A stretch of 64,000 nucleotides of DNA, taken from assembly GCF_009601705.1 (NCBI RefSeq), contig NZ_CP045687.1:2392001-2456000 (forward strand). The letters are read 5' to 3'. The stretch comes from Sulfolobus sp. E5-1-F (GTDB lineage Archaea; Thermoproteota; Thermoprotei_A; Sulfolobales; Sulfolobaceae). The position numbers and the translations under genes are program-made. This document shows positions 27,263 to 37,426 of this stretch, piece by piece. Under the pieces are notes generated by a model, which saw only the letters and a program-made list of their open reading frames with translations, did not search any database and was not told the origin of the DNA. Each line of letters starts with the position of its first letter. Within the stretch, counting starts at the first letter, position 1.

Positions 27263-28492
27263 TTAAATAGCAGAATATAACCCTCTAGCTACTTTGGGTA
27301 TGAAGTCCTCTACTTGCTGGGGATCAAAACTGATTTTTCTCCCATTCTCAGCAGAAAGATAGGAATGCATCATAAGTTGGACTATCAATAATCCGTCATA
27401 CCAATTCTCGCTAGGCATTTTCCGGGATATAAAAGACTCAACCATATGTCTATCCTCTCCTTGATACCCGTAAGTTACTGCTTCATCAGGTATAATTGGC
27501 ATTAATCCTTGGTCTGCATTTTGCTTTTCGACAAAAGTTTCAGAGGGTGGAAGTTTAACGTTTCTACTGAAAAACGTTGAAAGCTCAGATTGCAGAGTAT
27601 TAATGTTTACACTGTACTCTGGCCCTAACACCTCAACCAACAATCTAAGTCCAGCTCCAACGAAGTTCCATGAAGTCCTAGCCTCAGCCATTACTAGATT
27701 TCCTAAATCGTCTTCGTAAGTTATCACAGTTAATGCGTAATCCTCTGCTGGTTCCTTTAAGAAGTCTACGTTATACTTTTCTTTTAAATACCGAGCATAC
27801 TCTGCCTTATTCCACTTCAACGTTTTTATTTCAGCGTATACGTGTTTTGGTTTAAGTGATGATTTATCCTTCGAAGGATCGGTTAGTAAAAATCTAGTTG
27901 CCTCCAAACTGTGGCAAGTCATATCTATTAATGCCCCTCCACCAGAAATAGTTGGTTTCCAAAACCAGCTATTATGGGGACCAGAGTGCTCCTCAGAGGC
28001 TCTTGCTAAATATGGTCTTCCGGAATTCTTAGCCCCCATCTCCCAGATAGCTTCTCTAGCTCTCACTATTGATGGCATGAAGATCTGGTTCTCTAAGTAT
28101 CCATGTAATAACCCAGCCTTCTCCACTAATCTAATCATCTCCTTAGCTTCCTTAACATTTCTCGCTAATGGTTTTTCTACGGCAATTCCGTACACGTTAG
28201 ATCTCCCTTGCAAAACCTCTTCACTAATTAATTTCGTATATTCTAAATGTACATCATTGGGTACTGTTAGCCATACTGCATTAATCTCCTTATCTGAGAG
28301 CATTTTGCTAATATCATCATACACTTTAGGTTTACCTAATCCCAGTTGTTCAGATAGTGCAGCGAATTCCTTAGAGGAATTCAGATTTCTAGAATATACT
28401 CCTTTAACTTCTACATTCCTAACTCCTACCAATCCCCTTAGATGAAACCTAGCTGAAAACCCGCTTCCCACAAACGCGATACCTAACGCCAT
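27263..28492 (-). CDS. Gfo/Idh/MocA-family oxidoreductase, long form
   Basis: This 409-residue sugar-dehydrogenase-family protein is longer than its three paralogues here because of an insertion in the middle (about residues 190-260). It shows AFVGSGFSARFH for dinucleotide binding, VEKPLARN with the catalytic lysine, and GGALIDMTCHSLEATR (Asp and His of the active site). The ATG at 28492 is preferred to a TTG at 28510 because the extra six residues precede the conserved beta-strand and have no ribosome site. It lies 38 bp downstream of the GH5-like gene on the same strand, so the two are probably co-transcribed and may act on the same sugar. Confidence 0.84.
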   Translation of the reverse strand: MALGIAFVGSGFSARFHLRGLVGVRNVEVKGVYSRNLNSSKEFAALSEQLGLGKPKVYDDISKMLSDKEINAVWLTVPNDVHLEYTKLISEEVLQGRSNVYGIAVEKPLARNVKEAKEMIRLVEKAGLLHGYLENQIFMPSIVRAREAIWEMGAKNSGRPYLARASEEHSGPHNSWFWKPTISGGGALIDMTCHSLEATRFLLTDPSKDKSSLKPKHVYAEIKTLKWNKAEYARYLKEKYNVDFLKEPAEDYALTVITYEDDLGNLVMAEARTSWNFVGAGLRLLVEVLGPEYSVNINTLQSELSTFFSRNVKLPPSETFVEKQNADQGLMPIIPDEAVTYGYQGEDRHMVESFISRKMPSENWYDGLLIVQLMMHSYLSAENGRKISFDPQQVEDFIPKVARGLYSAI

Positions 28493-28529
28493 AAAATAAG
28501 TTTGTAACAATAATTAAAAAATATATAGG

Positions 28530-30311
28530 TTAAACTCTCATTAGACAGCCCGACTTAGCCTTAACTACTCCTTGGCATAAGTCTATATCCTCTTTAACTT
28601 TAACGTTAAGTCTATATTCCTTATCCTCCCATGTGTGATTCAAAACTGCTATTAAACTATCTTCCTTTCCTTCAAGATACTGTATCTCAACACCAAAGTC
28701 TTGTGGTGGAAAGCTCTGTTCTATATTGGCCACTCTTGCAAGATAATTGTAAAGAGAAACGTAACGGCTATTCATTATCTCATTATTTGAAGATATTAAC
28801 TCTAGAGGTATTGTTGAGAGAATAGAATTACCCTTTCCTCTCTTAGCCATGAAAATTACACCATTGTTATCTTTATCGACTCCTATTACTTTAGCATCTT
28901 TTTCTTTAAATGAGTAGGTGTATAAATTAGATTGTCCTATATCGATTATATCATTATTTAATCTTATTCTTTCTGGTATCCTAACTCCCTTACTTCCTGC
29001 ATAATTATTGGGGATTACTCCAAAAAGTTCTTCCCACAAATGTGTGGCAGACAGATGCGTTAGAGTATATGTCGAGAAGTAGATAGTACTCCCATTTTCA
29101 ACTACCTCTAATAATTTCCTCCACGTTGACGTAAGTAGCCTAGTAATGGAGGGTATTATTAACAATTTATAATTTGATAAATTTTCATTCTCCCTTGCAA
29201 ATGTGACTTGAATATTGGATAGTCTAGCGAACGTGAAAGCTTGATTTAACACCTTAGCGAAATCCCACCTTCTATTTTGTTCAGAAACAAACTGAAAATC
29301 CTTGTAAAACCACGAGGGTACCAGTATTGCGGAGTCCCTTTTATGCACTTTATAAGATGATAGTTCAATGTTCTTTATTTTACTACTGAAATCCTTTACT
29401 ACTCTGGCAGCAATTTTTTCACTTCCATCTTGTCTTATTACTCCAAAGGTTAATTCGTGAGGTTCCCATAGATATGGTTCATCACTCTCTCTCGGGAAGT
29501 CAGAAAAACACCATATCAATGCGCCATCGGCACCATAGACTAACGCACCTCTCAGTATTAATCCTATAAACTTAGCGTGACTCTCTTCTGAATACAATGA
29601 CGTTGGAAATCCAAACTCCTCTAGAATTACCGGCAATCCCGAACTTCTATCGTATTCCAGAATCATGAAGTATTGAAATGAATGTCTAATTGGATCTTGA
29701 TCATACAGATAAATATGTGGAGAAGCGTAATCTACAATTCCCTTAACGTTTTCTGGTTTTAAGAAATTGTGGGAAAATGGAGAAACATTATCTCCAACTG
29801 AAACTACGTGTTGGTCATCAATCCCTTTAATGTAACTATACAATTCCTTAAGCCATTTGAAGAAGACATTATCATTTTCTGGTACTTTCACCAATGAGAT
29901 TTCATTTGTTAGTACCCATCCCATTATCGCGTTACTTCGCTTAAAACTATTAACAACATCTTCTATAAACCTCTTAGTTTGTTCAATCTTATCGTAAATT
30001 GTATTATCACTATCCCATGGTATATTCCAGTTCTTTCCGCTCATATGACCTACAATTAAGGTTAACAGAACCTTTATGGAATGTTTTTCCGCCTCCTCAA
30101 GAAATCTCTCTATTTTACCTTTACAATCTTGCTTTAGATTACCTTGTTGATCTGCGCAATCCTCATCCAGTATGAATGCCCTAATGGTGTTTATCCCCAG
30201 TTGGCTCATTAATTCAAAATCTCTTCTAATTTCTTCAATTTCAAACTTACTCCACATCTTTATATTTGATATCCTAGGCCAATAATTAAAGCCTAAGATT
30301 AACCTTTTCAT
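28530..30311 (-). CDS. GH5-like beta-mannanase/beta-mannosidase
   Basis: This 593-residue protein starts with a clan-A TIM barrel. FNYWPRISNIKMW and FELMSQLGINTIRAF are typical of GH5-type mannanases and related enzymes. The acid/base is Glu in WVLTNEIS (about residue 139) and the nucleophile is Glu in PVILEEFGFPTS (about 228). After the barrel an alpha/beta domain with GSTIYFSTYTL and a C-terminal beta domain follow, a GH42-like layout also seen in archaeal beta-mannosidases. No signal peptide, so it is probably cytoplasmic. It is divergent from the alpha-mannosidase gene, and both seem to read from one shared TATA box. Beta-mannan fragments are the likely substrate. Confidence 0.8.
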   Translation of the reverse strand: MKRLILGFNYWPRISNIKMWSKFEIEEIRRDFELMSQLGINTIRAFILDEDCADQQGNLKQDCKGKIERFLEEAEKHSIKVLLTLIVGHMSGKNWNIPWDSDNTIYDKIEQTKRFIEDVVNSFKRSNAIMGWVLTNEISLVKVPENDNVFFKWLKELYSYIKGIDDQHVVSVGDNVSPFSHNFLKPENVKGIVDYASPHIYLYDQDPIRHSFQYFMILEYDRSSGLPVILEEFGFPTSLYSEESHAKFIGLILRGALVYGADGALIWCFSDFPRESDEPYLWEPHELTFGVIRQDGSEKIAARVVKDFSSKIKNIELSSYKVHKRDSAILVPSWFYKDFQFVSEQNRRWDFAKVLNQAFTFARLSNIQVTFARENENLSNYKLLIIPSITRLLTSTWRKLLEVVENGSTIYFSTYTLTHLSATHLWEELFGVIPNNYAGSKGVRIPERIRLNNDIIDIGQSNLYTYSFKEKDAKVIGVDKDNNGVIFMAKRGKGNSILSTIPLELISSNNEIMNSRYVSLYNYLARVANIEQSFPPQDFGVEIQYLEGKEDSLIAVLNHTWEDKEYRLNVKVKEDIDLCQGVVKAKSGCLMRV

Positions 30312-30330
30312 ATTTAAGAATCATAATTTC

Positions 30331-30357
30331 ATATTTATATACTTCTATGCAAGAAGT
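30331..30357. promoter_or_regulatory. Shared TATA box and inverted repeat between the GH5-like and GH38 genes
   Basis: ATATTTATATA (30331-30341) reads as a TATA box in both directions. Its centre lies 26 bp before the ATG at 30364 (plus) and 26 bp before the ATG at 30311 (minus). Neither gene has a Shine-Dalgarno sequence, so both transcripts look leaderless. Next to it, ACTTCT (30341-30346) and AGAAGT (30352-30357) form a 6-bp inverted repeat between the TATA box and the plus-strand start, suitable for a repressor. Confidence 0.6.
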
Positions 30358-30363
30358 GTATTC

Positions 30364-33267
30364 ATGAGAACTCTTAATGAGCTTGAGGCGAGACTGATCT
30401 TAATTCTTGGTAACTCCTTTAGAAATTTAAAGCAATTAAGATGGAACGTAGAAAATCACAATAAGGCTTACCTAGAGGTTGAAGGTAAGGGAAATTCTTA
30501 TTTAGTAATAGTTGACCACAAGGGAAGTGGACTCATTAGACTAAATGGAAAACCGTATTTCGAGTTAGATAGATATCACACTTTAATACCTATACCCTTT
30601 GGTAGTCATAAGATTAGCTTAGAACTCTCTAACTACATGGACTTTGGTGAAAAAGTGGATATTTCACCCGGAATTCCGTTTTATACCGAGATTGACTCTA
30701 ACGCTTATAGGCTTTACATCTACGGTTCTCAAGTTCTAGACTTAGTAAGAAGTATAAATGACAATGAGGTTAAGGAGGATTTGGGTAATGCCTTAAGTAA
30801 AGCTTTACGAGAGGCATATTTTGAGTCAATCTCGAAGGAGCAACTATTCATTTTATCAAAGTTGATAAGGACTACTTTGGATGTAAGTAGGATGGTCCAA
30901 GAAATTGAGGATCCTCTTGAAGTGTACAAGGAAGATGAGAATAGGGGTAAATATGAAAGGGCTTTGAATATTCTGAAGAGTGAGTTATCAAGGTTAGTTA
31001 GCAAATATGGCAAGAGGGGTGAGTTAATAGGCACTGGCCATGCCCACATTGACACTGCTTGGCTATGGCCATTTGACGAGACGAGAAGGAAAGTTTTAAG
31101 AACGTTTTCAACTATTTTAACGCTCTTAGATAAGTATGACTTTCACTTCATTCAGAGTGCAGCGATATATTATGAGTGGATAAAGACTAATTCTCCAGAA
31201 TTATTTGAAAGGATAAAGGAAAAAGTTAAGGAAGGGAAGTGGGAGTTAGCTGCTTTATACGTCGAATCAGATGCGAATATGGTCTCTGGTGAGTCGTTAG
31301 CCAGGCAATTCTTGTACTCTCAGAGGTTCTATTTGGAGAACTTCGGAAGAATTGCGGATATTTTGTGGTTACCAGATACCTTTGGATTTTCAGCATCATT
31401 GCCTCAAATAGCGAAACTGGGTGGAGTAAAGGCTTTCGCAACTCATAAGGTCTTTTGGAATGATACCAATACATTTCCATTTAATATTTTTAAGTGGATA
31501 GCACCAAATGGTGAACAGTTACCTGCAGTTACCTTTGGTCACGGAAAGGGAGGATATAATTCAGACTTCTCAGCTTCAAGTGTATTAGAACAATACAATA
31601 ATTGGGTTCAAAAGGATCAGCCAATGTTATATTCTTATGGATATGGTGATGGTGGAGGAGGACCAAACGAGGATATGTTAATTAGAGCTGAGGCAATTAA
31701 CCTTTTACCGATATTACCCAAGGTTGAACTAAGTGGGGTAAATAGCTATATACGGAAGATAGTTCCAGTTGAGGAGTGGAGAGGAGAACTATATTTAGAA
31801 ACTCATAGGGGTGTATTGACATCTCATTCAAAGATGAAATTGCTTAATAGAATGGCAGAGATTGCTTTAAGGGAAGCTGAGCTATGGAGTACTTTAGCTA
31901 GGACTTATGATAAAGAAGTATTTACTAGACTATGGAAGATAGTACTAAAGGATCAATTTCATGATGTTTTACCGGGATCAGCTATAAAAGACGTTTACAA
32001 GGTGACCTATCAAGAATTAGAAGAGGTGATAAATACAGCTAATAATATTGCTAGTGAAGCAATGCTGAAATTAGTTGGAGGTAGAGGAGATAAGACATTC
32101 GTGTTTAACTCGCTATCTTGGAATAGGGAGGAATACTTGGAAGTTAATGGTAAGTTAGTTAAGGTTAGTGTCCCATCAGTAGGCTTCTCGTTATTAGAGC
32201 CAGTAGAGGTTAAAGATAGGGTTGTAATTAGTGAAAATAATAATGAATACCTTATCGAGAACAAATATTATAAAATAAGGATAGGTAGGAATGGGGAAGT
32301 TCTCTCATTATTTGATAAGGAGGCCAATAGAGAAGTGTTAGGAGATAAGAGTAACTTATTAGTGGCATATGAAAATATACCAGGTTGGGCTGATGCATGG
32401 GATATTGAGAAAGGATTTGAATATACAAGTTTTGAAATTAAGGCATCCTCGTCAGAAATACTCAACAATGATGGGATTGTAGCTTCAATTAGGTTTACCT
32501 ATAAATTTAGGAAATCGGAAATTATTCAAATTATCCGTGTTTATGCTGATAGTAGAAGGATAGATTTCATCACTACGCTAAGGATGAAGGATAGAGAATT
32601 GTTATTAAAGAGTTGGTTTTATTTTGACTTAAACGTTGAAAAAGCAGTTTCCGATATTCCCTTTGGAGTTATTGAGAGGTTTACCTGGACTAATACTTCC
32701 TGGGATAAAGCAAGGTTTGAAGTTCCAAATCAAAAATTTGTTGACTTTTCTGAGAGCGATTATGGCGTTGTATTGCTTAATAACGGGAAGTATGGGGCGA
32801 CGTTAAGAGGTTCTTCAGTTGGTTTGAGTTTAACTAAAACCCCAATATATCCAGATCCCTCAACTGATCTAGAGGAAATCACTTTCGTTTATTCGTTATA
32901 TCCACATCTAGGGGATTGGAAGAAGGCTGATGTTGTTAAGAAGGCTTATGAGCTTAACGTACCGTTAAGAGTAGTTAATGGAATTCATGAGGTTAAAAGT
33001 AAGAGCTTCATCAAGGTTAGTGATAAGTTGATTTTGGAAGCAGTTAAAGTTGCTGAGGATGATAGTAATAGCATAGTATTAAGGCTTTACGAATACGAGA
33101 ATACTAGAGGAGAGGCAATTATTGAATTGCCTTTTAATGTTACTGAAGCTAGAAGTCTTGACTTGTTAGAGCTAAATGAGGTTCCAAGGGAGATTAAGAC
33201 AGAGGGTAATAGGATTAGAATAAAGTATAAGAATAGAGATATCCTCACAATAAGTGTGAGGGGTTAA
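30364..33267 (+). CDS. Alpha-mannosidase, glycoside hydrolase family 38
   Basis: This 967-residue GH38 enzyme is of the type characterised in S. solfataricus as a zinc-dependent alpha-mannosidase. Metal and catalytic motifs are intact: GHAHIDTAWLWPFDE (zinc His and Asp, about residue 223), YVESDANMVSGES, and the nucleophile Asp338 in WLPDTFGFSA. A helical N-terminal domain and long C-terminal beta domains give the normal length. It cleaves alpha-mannosidic bonds in mannans or N-glycans in the cytoplasm. Its stop codon abuts the ATG of the SDR gene, so the two are one operon. It starts at the ATG at 30364 with the TATA box 26 bp upstream. Confidence 0.93.
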   Translation: MRTLNELEARLILILGNSFRNLKQLRWNVENHNKAYLEVEGKGNSYLVIVDHKGSGLIRLNGKPYFELDRYHTLIPIPFGSHKISLELSNYMDFGEKVDISPGIPFYTEIDSNAYRLYIYGSQVLDLVRSINDNEVKEDLGNALSKALREAYFESISKEQLFILSKLIRTTLDVSRMVQEIEDPLEVYKEDENRGKYERALNILKSELSRLVSKYGKRGELIGTGHAHIDTAWLWPFDETRRKVLRTFSTILTLLDKYDFHFIQSAAIYYEWIKTNSPELFERIKEKVKEGKWELAALYVESDANMVSGESLARQFLYSQRFYLENFGRIADILWLPDTFGFSASLPQIAKLGGVKAFATHKVFWNDTNTFPFNIFKWIAPNGEQLPAVTFGHGKGGYNSDFSASSVLEQYNNWVQKDQPMLYSYGYGDGGGGPNEDMLIRAEAINLLPILPKVELSGVNSYIRKIVPVEEWRGELYLETHRGVLTSHSKMKLLNRMAEIALREAELWSTLARTYDKEVFTRLWKIVLKDQFHDVLPGSAIKDVYKVTYQELEEVINTANNIASEAMLKLVGGRGDKTFVFNSLSWNREEYLEVNGKLVKVSVPSVGFSLLEPVEVKDRVVISENNNEYLIENKYYKIRIGRNGEVLSLFDKEANREVLGDKSNLLVAYENIPGWADAWDIEKGFEYTSFEIKASSSEILNNDGIVASIRFTYKFRKSEIIQIIRVYADSRRIDFITTLRMKDRELLLKSWFYFDLNVEKAVSDIPFGVIERFTWTNTSWDKARFEVPNQKFVDFSESDYGVVLLNNGKYGATLRGSSVGLSLTKTPIYPDPSTDLEEITFVYSLYPHLGDWKKADVVKKAYELNVPLRVVNGIHEVKSKSFIKVSDKLILEAVKVAEDDSNSIVLRLYEYENTRGEAIIELPFNVTEARSLDLLELNEVPREIKTEGNRIRIKYKNRDILTISVRG

Positions 33268-34167
33268 ATGAAAAAGGTTAGTATAATTACTGGAGGAGCT
33301 AAGGGAATAGGTGCAGCAATAGGTTATAAGTTAGGAAAGCAGGGGTATGCAGTGGTTATTGCTGATGTAGATGAAAAAGCTGGAATTTATAGGGAAAATA
33401 ATTTTAGGGGTGAGGGAATAGATTCCTTTTTCATTAAGACTGATGTTTCATCAGAGAAAGATGTTTCTAACATGGTTGAAAAAGTTTATGAGAGATATGG
33501 AAGGATTGATGTTCTTGTTAATAACGCTGGTATAGGATTCAGTGGAAAAAGCATAGAAGAGCAAACTTTAGATGAGTGGAGGAGAGTGATTGATACAAAT
33601 TTGACAGGGACTTGGCTTTGTTCGAAGTACGTAGTGAAGTATATGAAGAATAATGGTGGTGTGATTGTAAATATAGCATCTACTAGGGCTTTCCAATCTG
33701 AGCCAAATACTGAACCTTATTCAGCCTCTAAGGGTGGAATAATTGCGTTAACTCATTCCTTGGCTGTTAGTTTAAGCAAGTACAATATAAGAGTGATTGC
33801 CATAAGTCCAGGGTGGATTGATACAAGTAGGTGGCAAGTCCCCCCTAGGGAATCATTGCTATCAGATTTGGATCATGGACAGCATTTGACTAGAAGGGTT
33901 GGAAGGCCTGAGGATGTAGCTTCATTAGTTGCATTTTTAGTATCTGAAGACGCTTCGTGGATTAGCGGTGCGAATTTCACAATTGATGGAGGGATGACAG
34001 TTAAAATGGTATATATTGACGAGAATGTTATTCAAGATTCCTTAACGATGTTATTTAATGACGTAGAGTTCTCATATCAGATTAGAAGGCTAATTGAAAA
34101 AATTAAAAAAGCAGATAATAAGGAAAATATAAAAAGTAGATTGGATGAATTTTTAAAGCAATTATAA
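33268..34167 (+). CDS. Short-chain dehydrogenase/reductase, translationally coupled to alpha-mannosidase
   Basis: This 299-residue SDR has a classical core of about 250 residues. It shows TGGAKGIG (residues 8-15), NNAG, the catalytic Ser and YSASK (Tyr-x-x-x-Lys), and the PG motif after the active site. A C-terminal extension of about 45 mostly helical residues is unusual for the family. The ATG follows the alpha-mannosidase TAA with no gap, so the two proteins are made together. It may oxidise mannose, or another aldose released by GH38, at C1 (glucose-dehydrogenase-like SDRs do this). The substrate is inferred from position only. Confidence 0.86.
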   Translation: MKKVSIITGGAKGIGAAIGYKLGKQGYAVVIADVDEKAGIYRENNFRGEGIDSFFIKTDVSSEKDVSNMVEKVYERYGRIDVLVNNAGIGFSGKSIEEQTLDEWRRVIDTNLTGTWLCSKYVVKYMKNNGGVIVNIASTRAFQSEPNTEPYSASKGGIIALTHSLAVSLSKYNIRVIAISPGWIDTSRWQVPPRESLLSDLDHGQHLTRRVGRPEDVASLVAFLVSEDASWISGANFTIDGGMTVKMVYIDENVIQDSLTMLFNDVEFSYQIRRLIEKIKKADNKENIKSRLDEFLKQL

Positions 34168-34288
34168 ACAATGTTTATAATAGAATAGAATGGAGAGGTT
34201 CTCGTGCAGGGAGTGTTCTCAAACAGTCATCTTATTCGAGAGTTATTAGTAAAATTATATCATACTAGAAATTCTTATAATTACTCAT

Positions 34289-34306
34289 CTTAACCTATAG
34301 GTTAAG
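34289..34306. repeat. 18-bp perfect palindrome
   Basis: CTTAACCTATAGGTTAAG is a perfect dyad, longer than expected by chance in a few hundred bp. It lies directly before a decayed coding fragment, about 300 bp upstream of the glucose dehydrogenase gene. A protein-binding site or a relic end are both possible. Confidence 0.5.
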
Positions 34307-34311
34307 GAATT

Positions 34312-34502
34312 AGAACGCTAAGGACGATCTCTGAAATAAGGTTTATGTGTGAGGATACTAGAGCTGTTAATAGGAGTGGGAGGATGGCGGATTACGAATC
34401 GGCCTTGTTAAACGTAATGCATCTACATGTATTTTCAAGGGAGATAACTTGAACGAGACCTACTTGAGGGAAGTACAGTATATTAGAGAAAATTTGATAT
34501 AA
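34312..34502 (+). pseudogene. Frameshifted remnant of an unidentified gene
   Basis: One frame (34312-34452) reads protein-like sequence with pieces such as RTISEIRFMCEDTRAVNR and RMADYESALLNVMHLHVF. A one-base shift at the GGG near 34440 leads into a second frame that continues DNLNETYLREVQYIRENLI and ends with TAA at 34500-34502. The join reads like one continuous helical protein of about 60 residues. No start codon with signals is visible. I do not recognise the family. Confidence 0.4.
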
Positions 34503-34576
34503 TTTTACAACTAAATATAGAATAAGATGACTTTATGAGAACATTCCCGGGTAGTTCACGTTATATTGAGCATAAA

Positions 34577-34586
34577 GTTTATATCT
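34577..34586 (+). promoter_or_regulatory. TATA box of the glucose dehydrogenase gene
   Basis: GTTTATATCT is preceded by CATAAA. Its centre is 28 bp before the ATG at 34610 and there is no Shine-Dalgarno sequence, which suggests a leaderless mRNA. Confidence 0.55.
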
Positions 34587-34603
34587 TTTCCACATTAACA
34601 TAG

Positions 34604-35710
<1,107 letters not shown>

Positions 35711-35953
35711 TACAATAAAAATTTCTTGTTTTTTACAATATAACTTTTAGGTATAGATTGGTTCAAGTTGATTTTTATACACTAAAATGTTACTTACGTA
35801 ATATTTGCTGTCTTATGATGCCTGACGTTCGATATTAATTCAGGATTTATATTCAAACAGTATATAATAAAAGGGAGAGTTGTATTAAGTAGAAATGAAA
35901 AATTAGTGAAAATCTTTTATATTAACGGGTTAATAGTTTATACTCGGACTTAT

Positions 35954-37324
35954 ATGAGACTTGACATTACATTCTATCTTTTAATCTCCACCTTGATATC
36001 AATTTTTACTATTCTTTACATTTCCTTCACCTTACCTCTAGCATTTACATATAGGCCAGAATCCTCTAAATCCAGTATAAAAAGAAGCGAAATTACCGTA
36101 TTGATTCCCGTTTATAAAGAGGACGTGAATGTGTTTAAAGAAGTTATTGATTCTGTTAAAAAGCAAGATTTGAAATTTATTGTTGTAGGAGATGGCTGTG
36201 AGGAACCATATAAAAGTATAGTGAGGTTAAAGGGAGGTCTTTTCATTAAACTAGATAAAAACATGGGTAAGAGAAGGGCAATAAGAGAGGGATTCAAATA
36301 TGTCAAAACCCCATATGTTTTACTTTTGGATAGTGATACAATACTTCCGGATAACGCAGTTGATATCTTATCCTCTAAATTGACCGGGAATATAGTTGCT
36401 GTTAGTCCAGAGATTTCTGTATTACCAGGGAAAAATATAATAACTTATCACGTCTCCGAAATGATGCAAAGGTTGAGGGAAATAAGTTATAGAGCATTAG
36501 GCAGATTTGGTAGTATAGTATCGCTTAATGGACAATGTATACTAATCAGAACTGATGTAATAAGACCTCTGATTGAATCCGAGGAATTTAATAGTGTTAA
36601 ATTATGGAGGTTCTCCACAATTTTAGGGGATGATAGGCAAATAACCAATTACATCTATTTAAATGGATATAAGGCGACCGTAACTAAGGATGTAGTAGTC
36701 AAAACTAAAGCTCCAGATACGATTAGCGGTTTACTAAAGCAAATGGTTAGATGGTATAGATCAAATAATTTCTTCTTAATTAAGGAGATAATTGATGGTA
36801 GTATCTTTAAAAAGGGGTTCTTTTACATGTTTACAGTATTATACTGGTACGCACTACCATTACTTACGTTACTAAGTTACAGTCTATATGCTGAAATAAT
36901 TTTATCGCATGTAATCAAGCATTGGGACTTCATTGTGAGAGCAATTACGACAAATCCTCCTCAGTTCATAGAGAATGTAATAGTGTCGAGAATCGATAAT
37001 TTGTTCAACTTAGATCCTACTCCATTTTTCCATAAATTTAATCATTTTATTCCTCATCAGTTTTATCCAAACGGAATCATGTTAATTTATGGTAATAAAC
37101 TGAGTACAGAAATGGTCCTATTTCACTATTTCTATGTTTTTCACACACTCGTAGGCGAGGTATCAGCTATAGTTAGCATGGTAATGATAATTTATATCTT
37201 ATTATATACAAGGAGAATAAGAGGATTTGCTTTAGGTTTATTGGCATTTCCATTAATGTTCTTTGCGGACATATTCGCTCTCATGACCATATGGAGACAA
37301 AAGAAGTGGTCTGGTCGTAGCTGA
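35954..37324 (+). CDS. Membrane glycosyltransferase, GT2 family (processive, hyaluronan/cellulose-synthase-like)
   Basis: This 456-residue integral membrane GT2 begins with an N-terminal transmembrane helix. The GT-A domain has VLIPVYKEDV, DxD in LLLDSDTILP (about residue 130), the acceptor motif GDDRQI, and QMVRWYRS (QxxRW, typical of processive synthases). At least four C-terminal membrane helices follow. The ATG at 35954 is chosen over a GTG at 35906 because the extra 16 residues precede the natural hydrophobic start and the TATA-like CTTTTATATTA is at 35912-35922. It may build an exopolysaccharide or glycolipid sugar chain. Donor and product are unknown. Confidence 0.85.
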   Translation: MRLDITFYLLISTLISIFTILYISFTLPLAFTYRPESSKSSIKRSEITVLIPVYKEDVNVFKEVIDSVKKQDLKFIVVGDGCEEPYKSIVRLKGGLFIKLDKNMGKRRAIREGFKYVKTPYVLLLDSDTILPDNAVDILSSKLTGNIVAVSPEISVLPGKNIITYHVSEMMQRLREISYRALGRFGSIVSLNGQCILIRTDVIRPLIESEEFNSVKLWRFSTILGDDRQITNYIYLNGYKATVTKDVVVKTKAPDTISGLLKQMVRWYRSNNFFLIKEIIDGSIFKKGFFYMFTVLYWYALPLLTLLSYSLYAEIILSHVIKHWDFIVRAITTNPPQFIENVIVSRIDNLFNLDPTPFFHKFNHFIPHQFYPNGIMLIYGNKLSTEMVLFHYFYVFHTLVGEVSAIVSMVMIIYILLYTRRIRGFALGLLAFPLMFFADIFALMTIWRQKKWSGRS

Positions 37325-37426
37325 GATTTTAATCCTACACTATTTTTTATTCTGCCGTTCATATCCTAAGATAAAACACAAACTTTATACTTTTCTGAAC
37401 ATAGTAGAGTCGGAGTGAAAGAAAAC

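Larger units (their letters stand above)
34168..34576. other. Intergenic region with an 18-bp palindrome and a decayed coding fragment
   Basis: About 400 bp without an intact gene. The perfect palindrome at 34289-34306 and the frameshifted fragment at 34312-34502 are listed separately. The first 120 bp show nothing recognisable. Confidence 0.45.
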
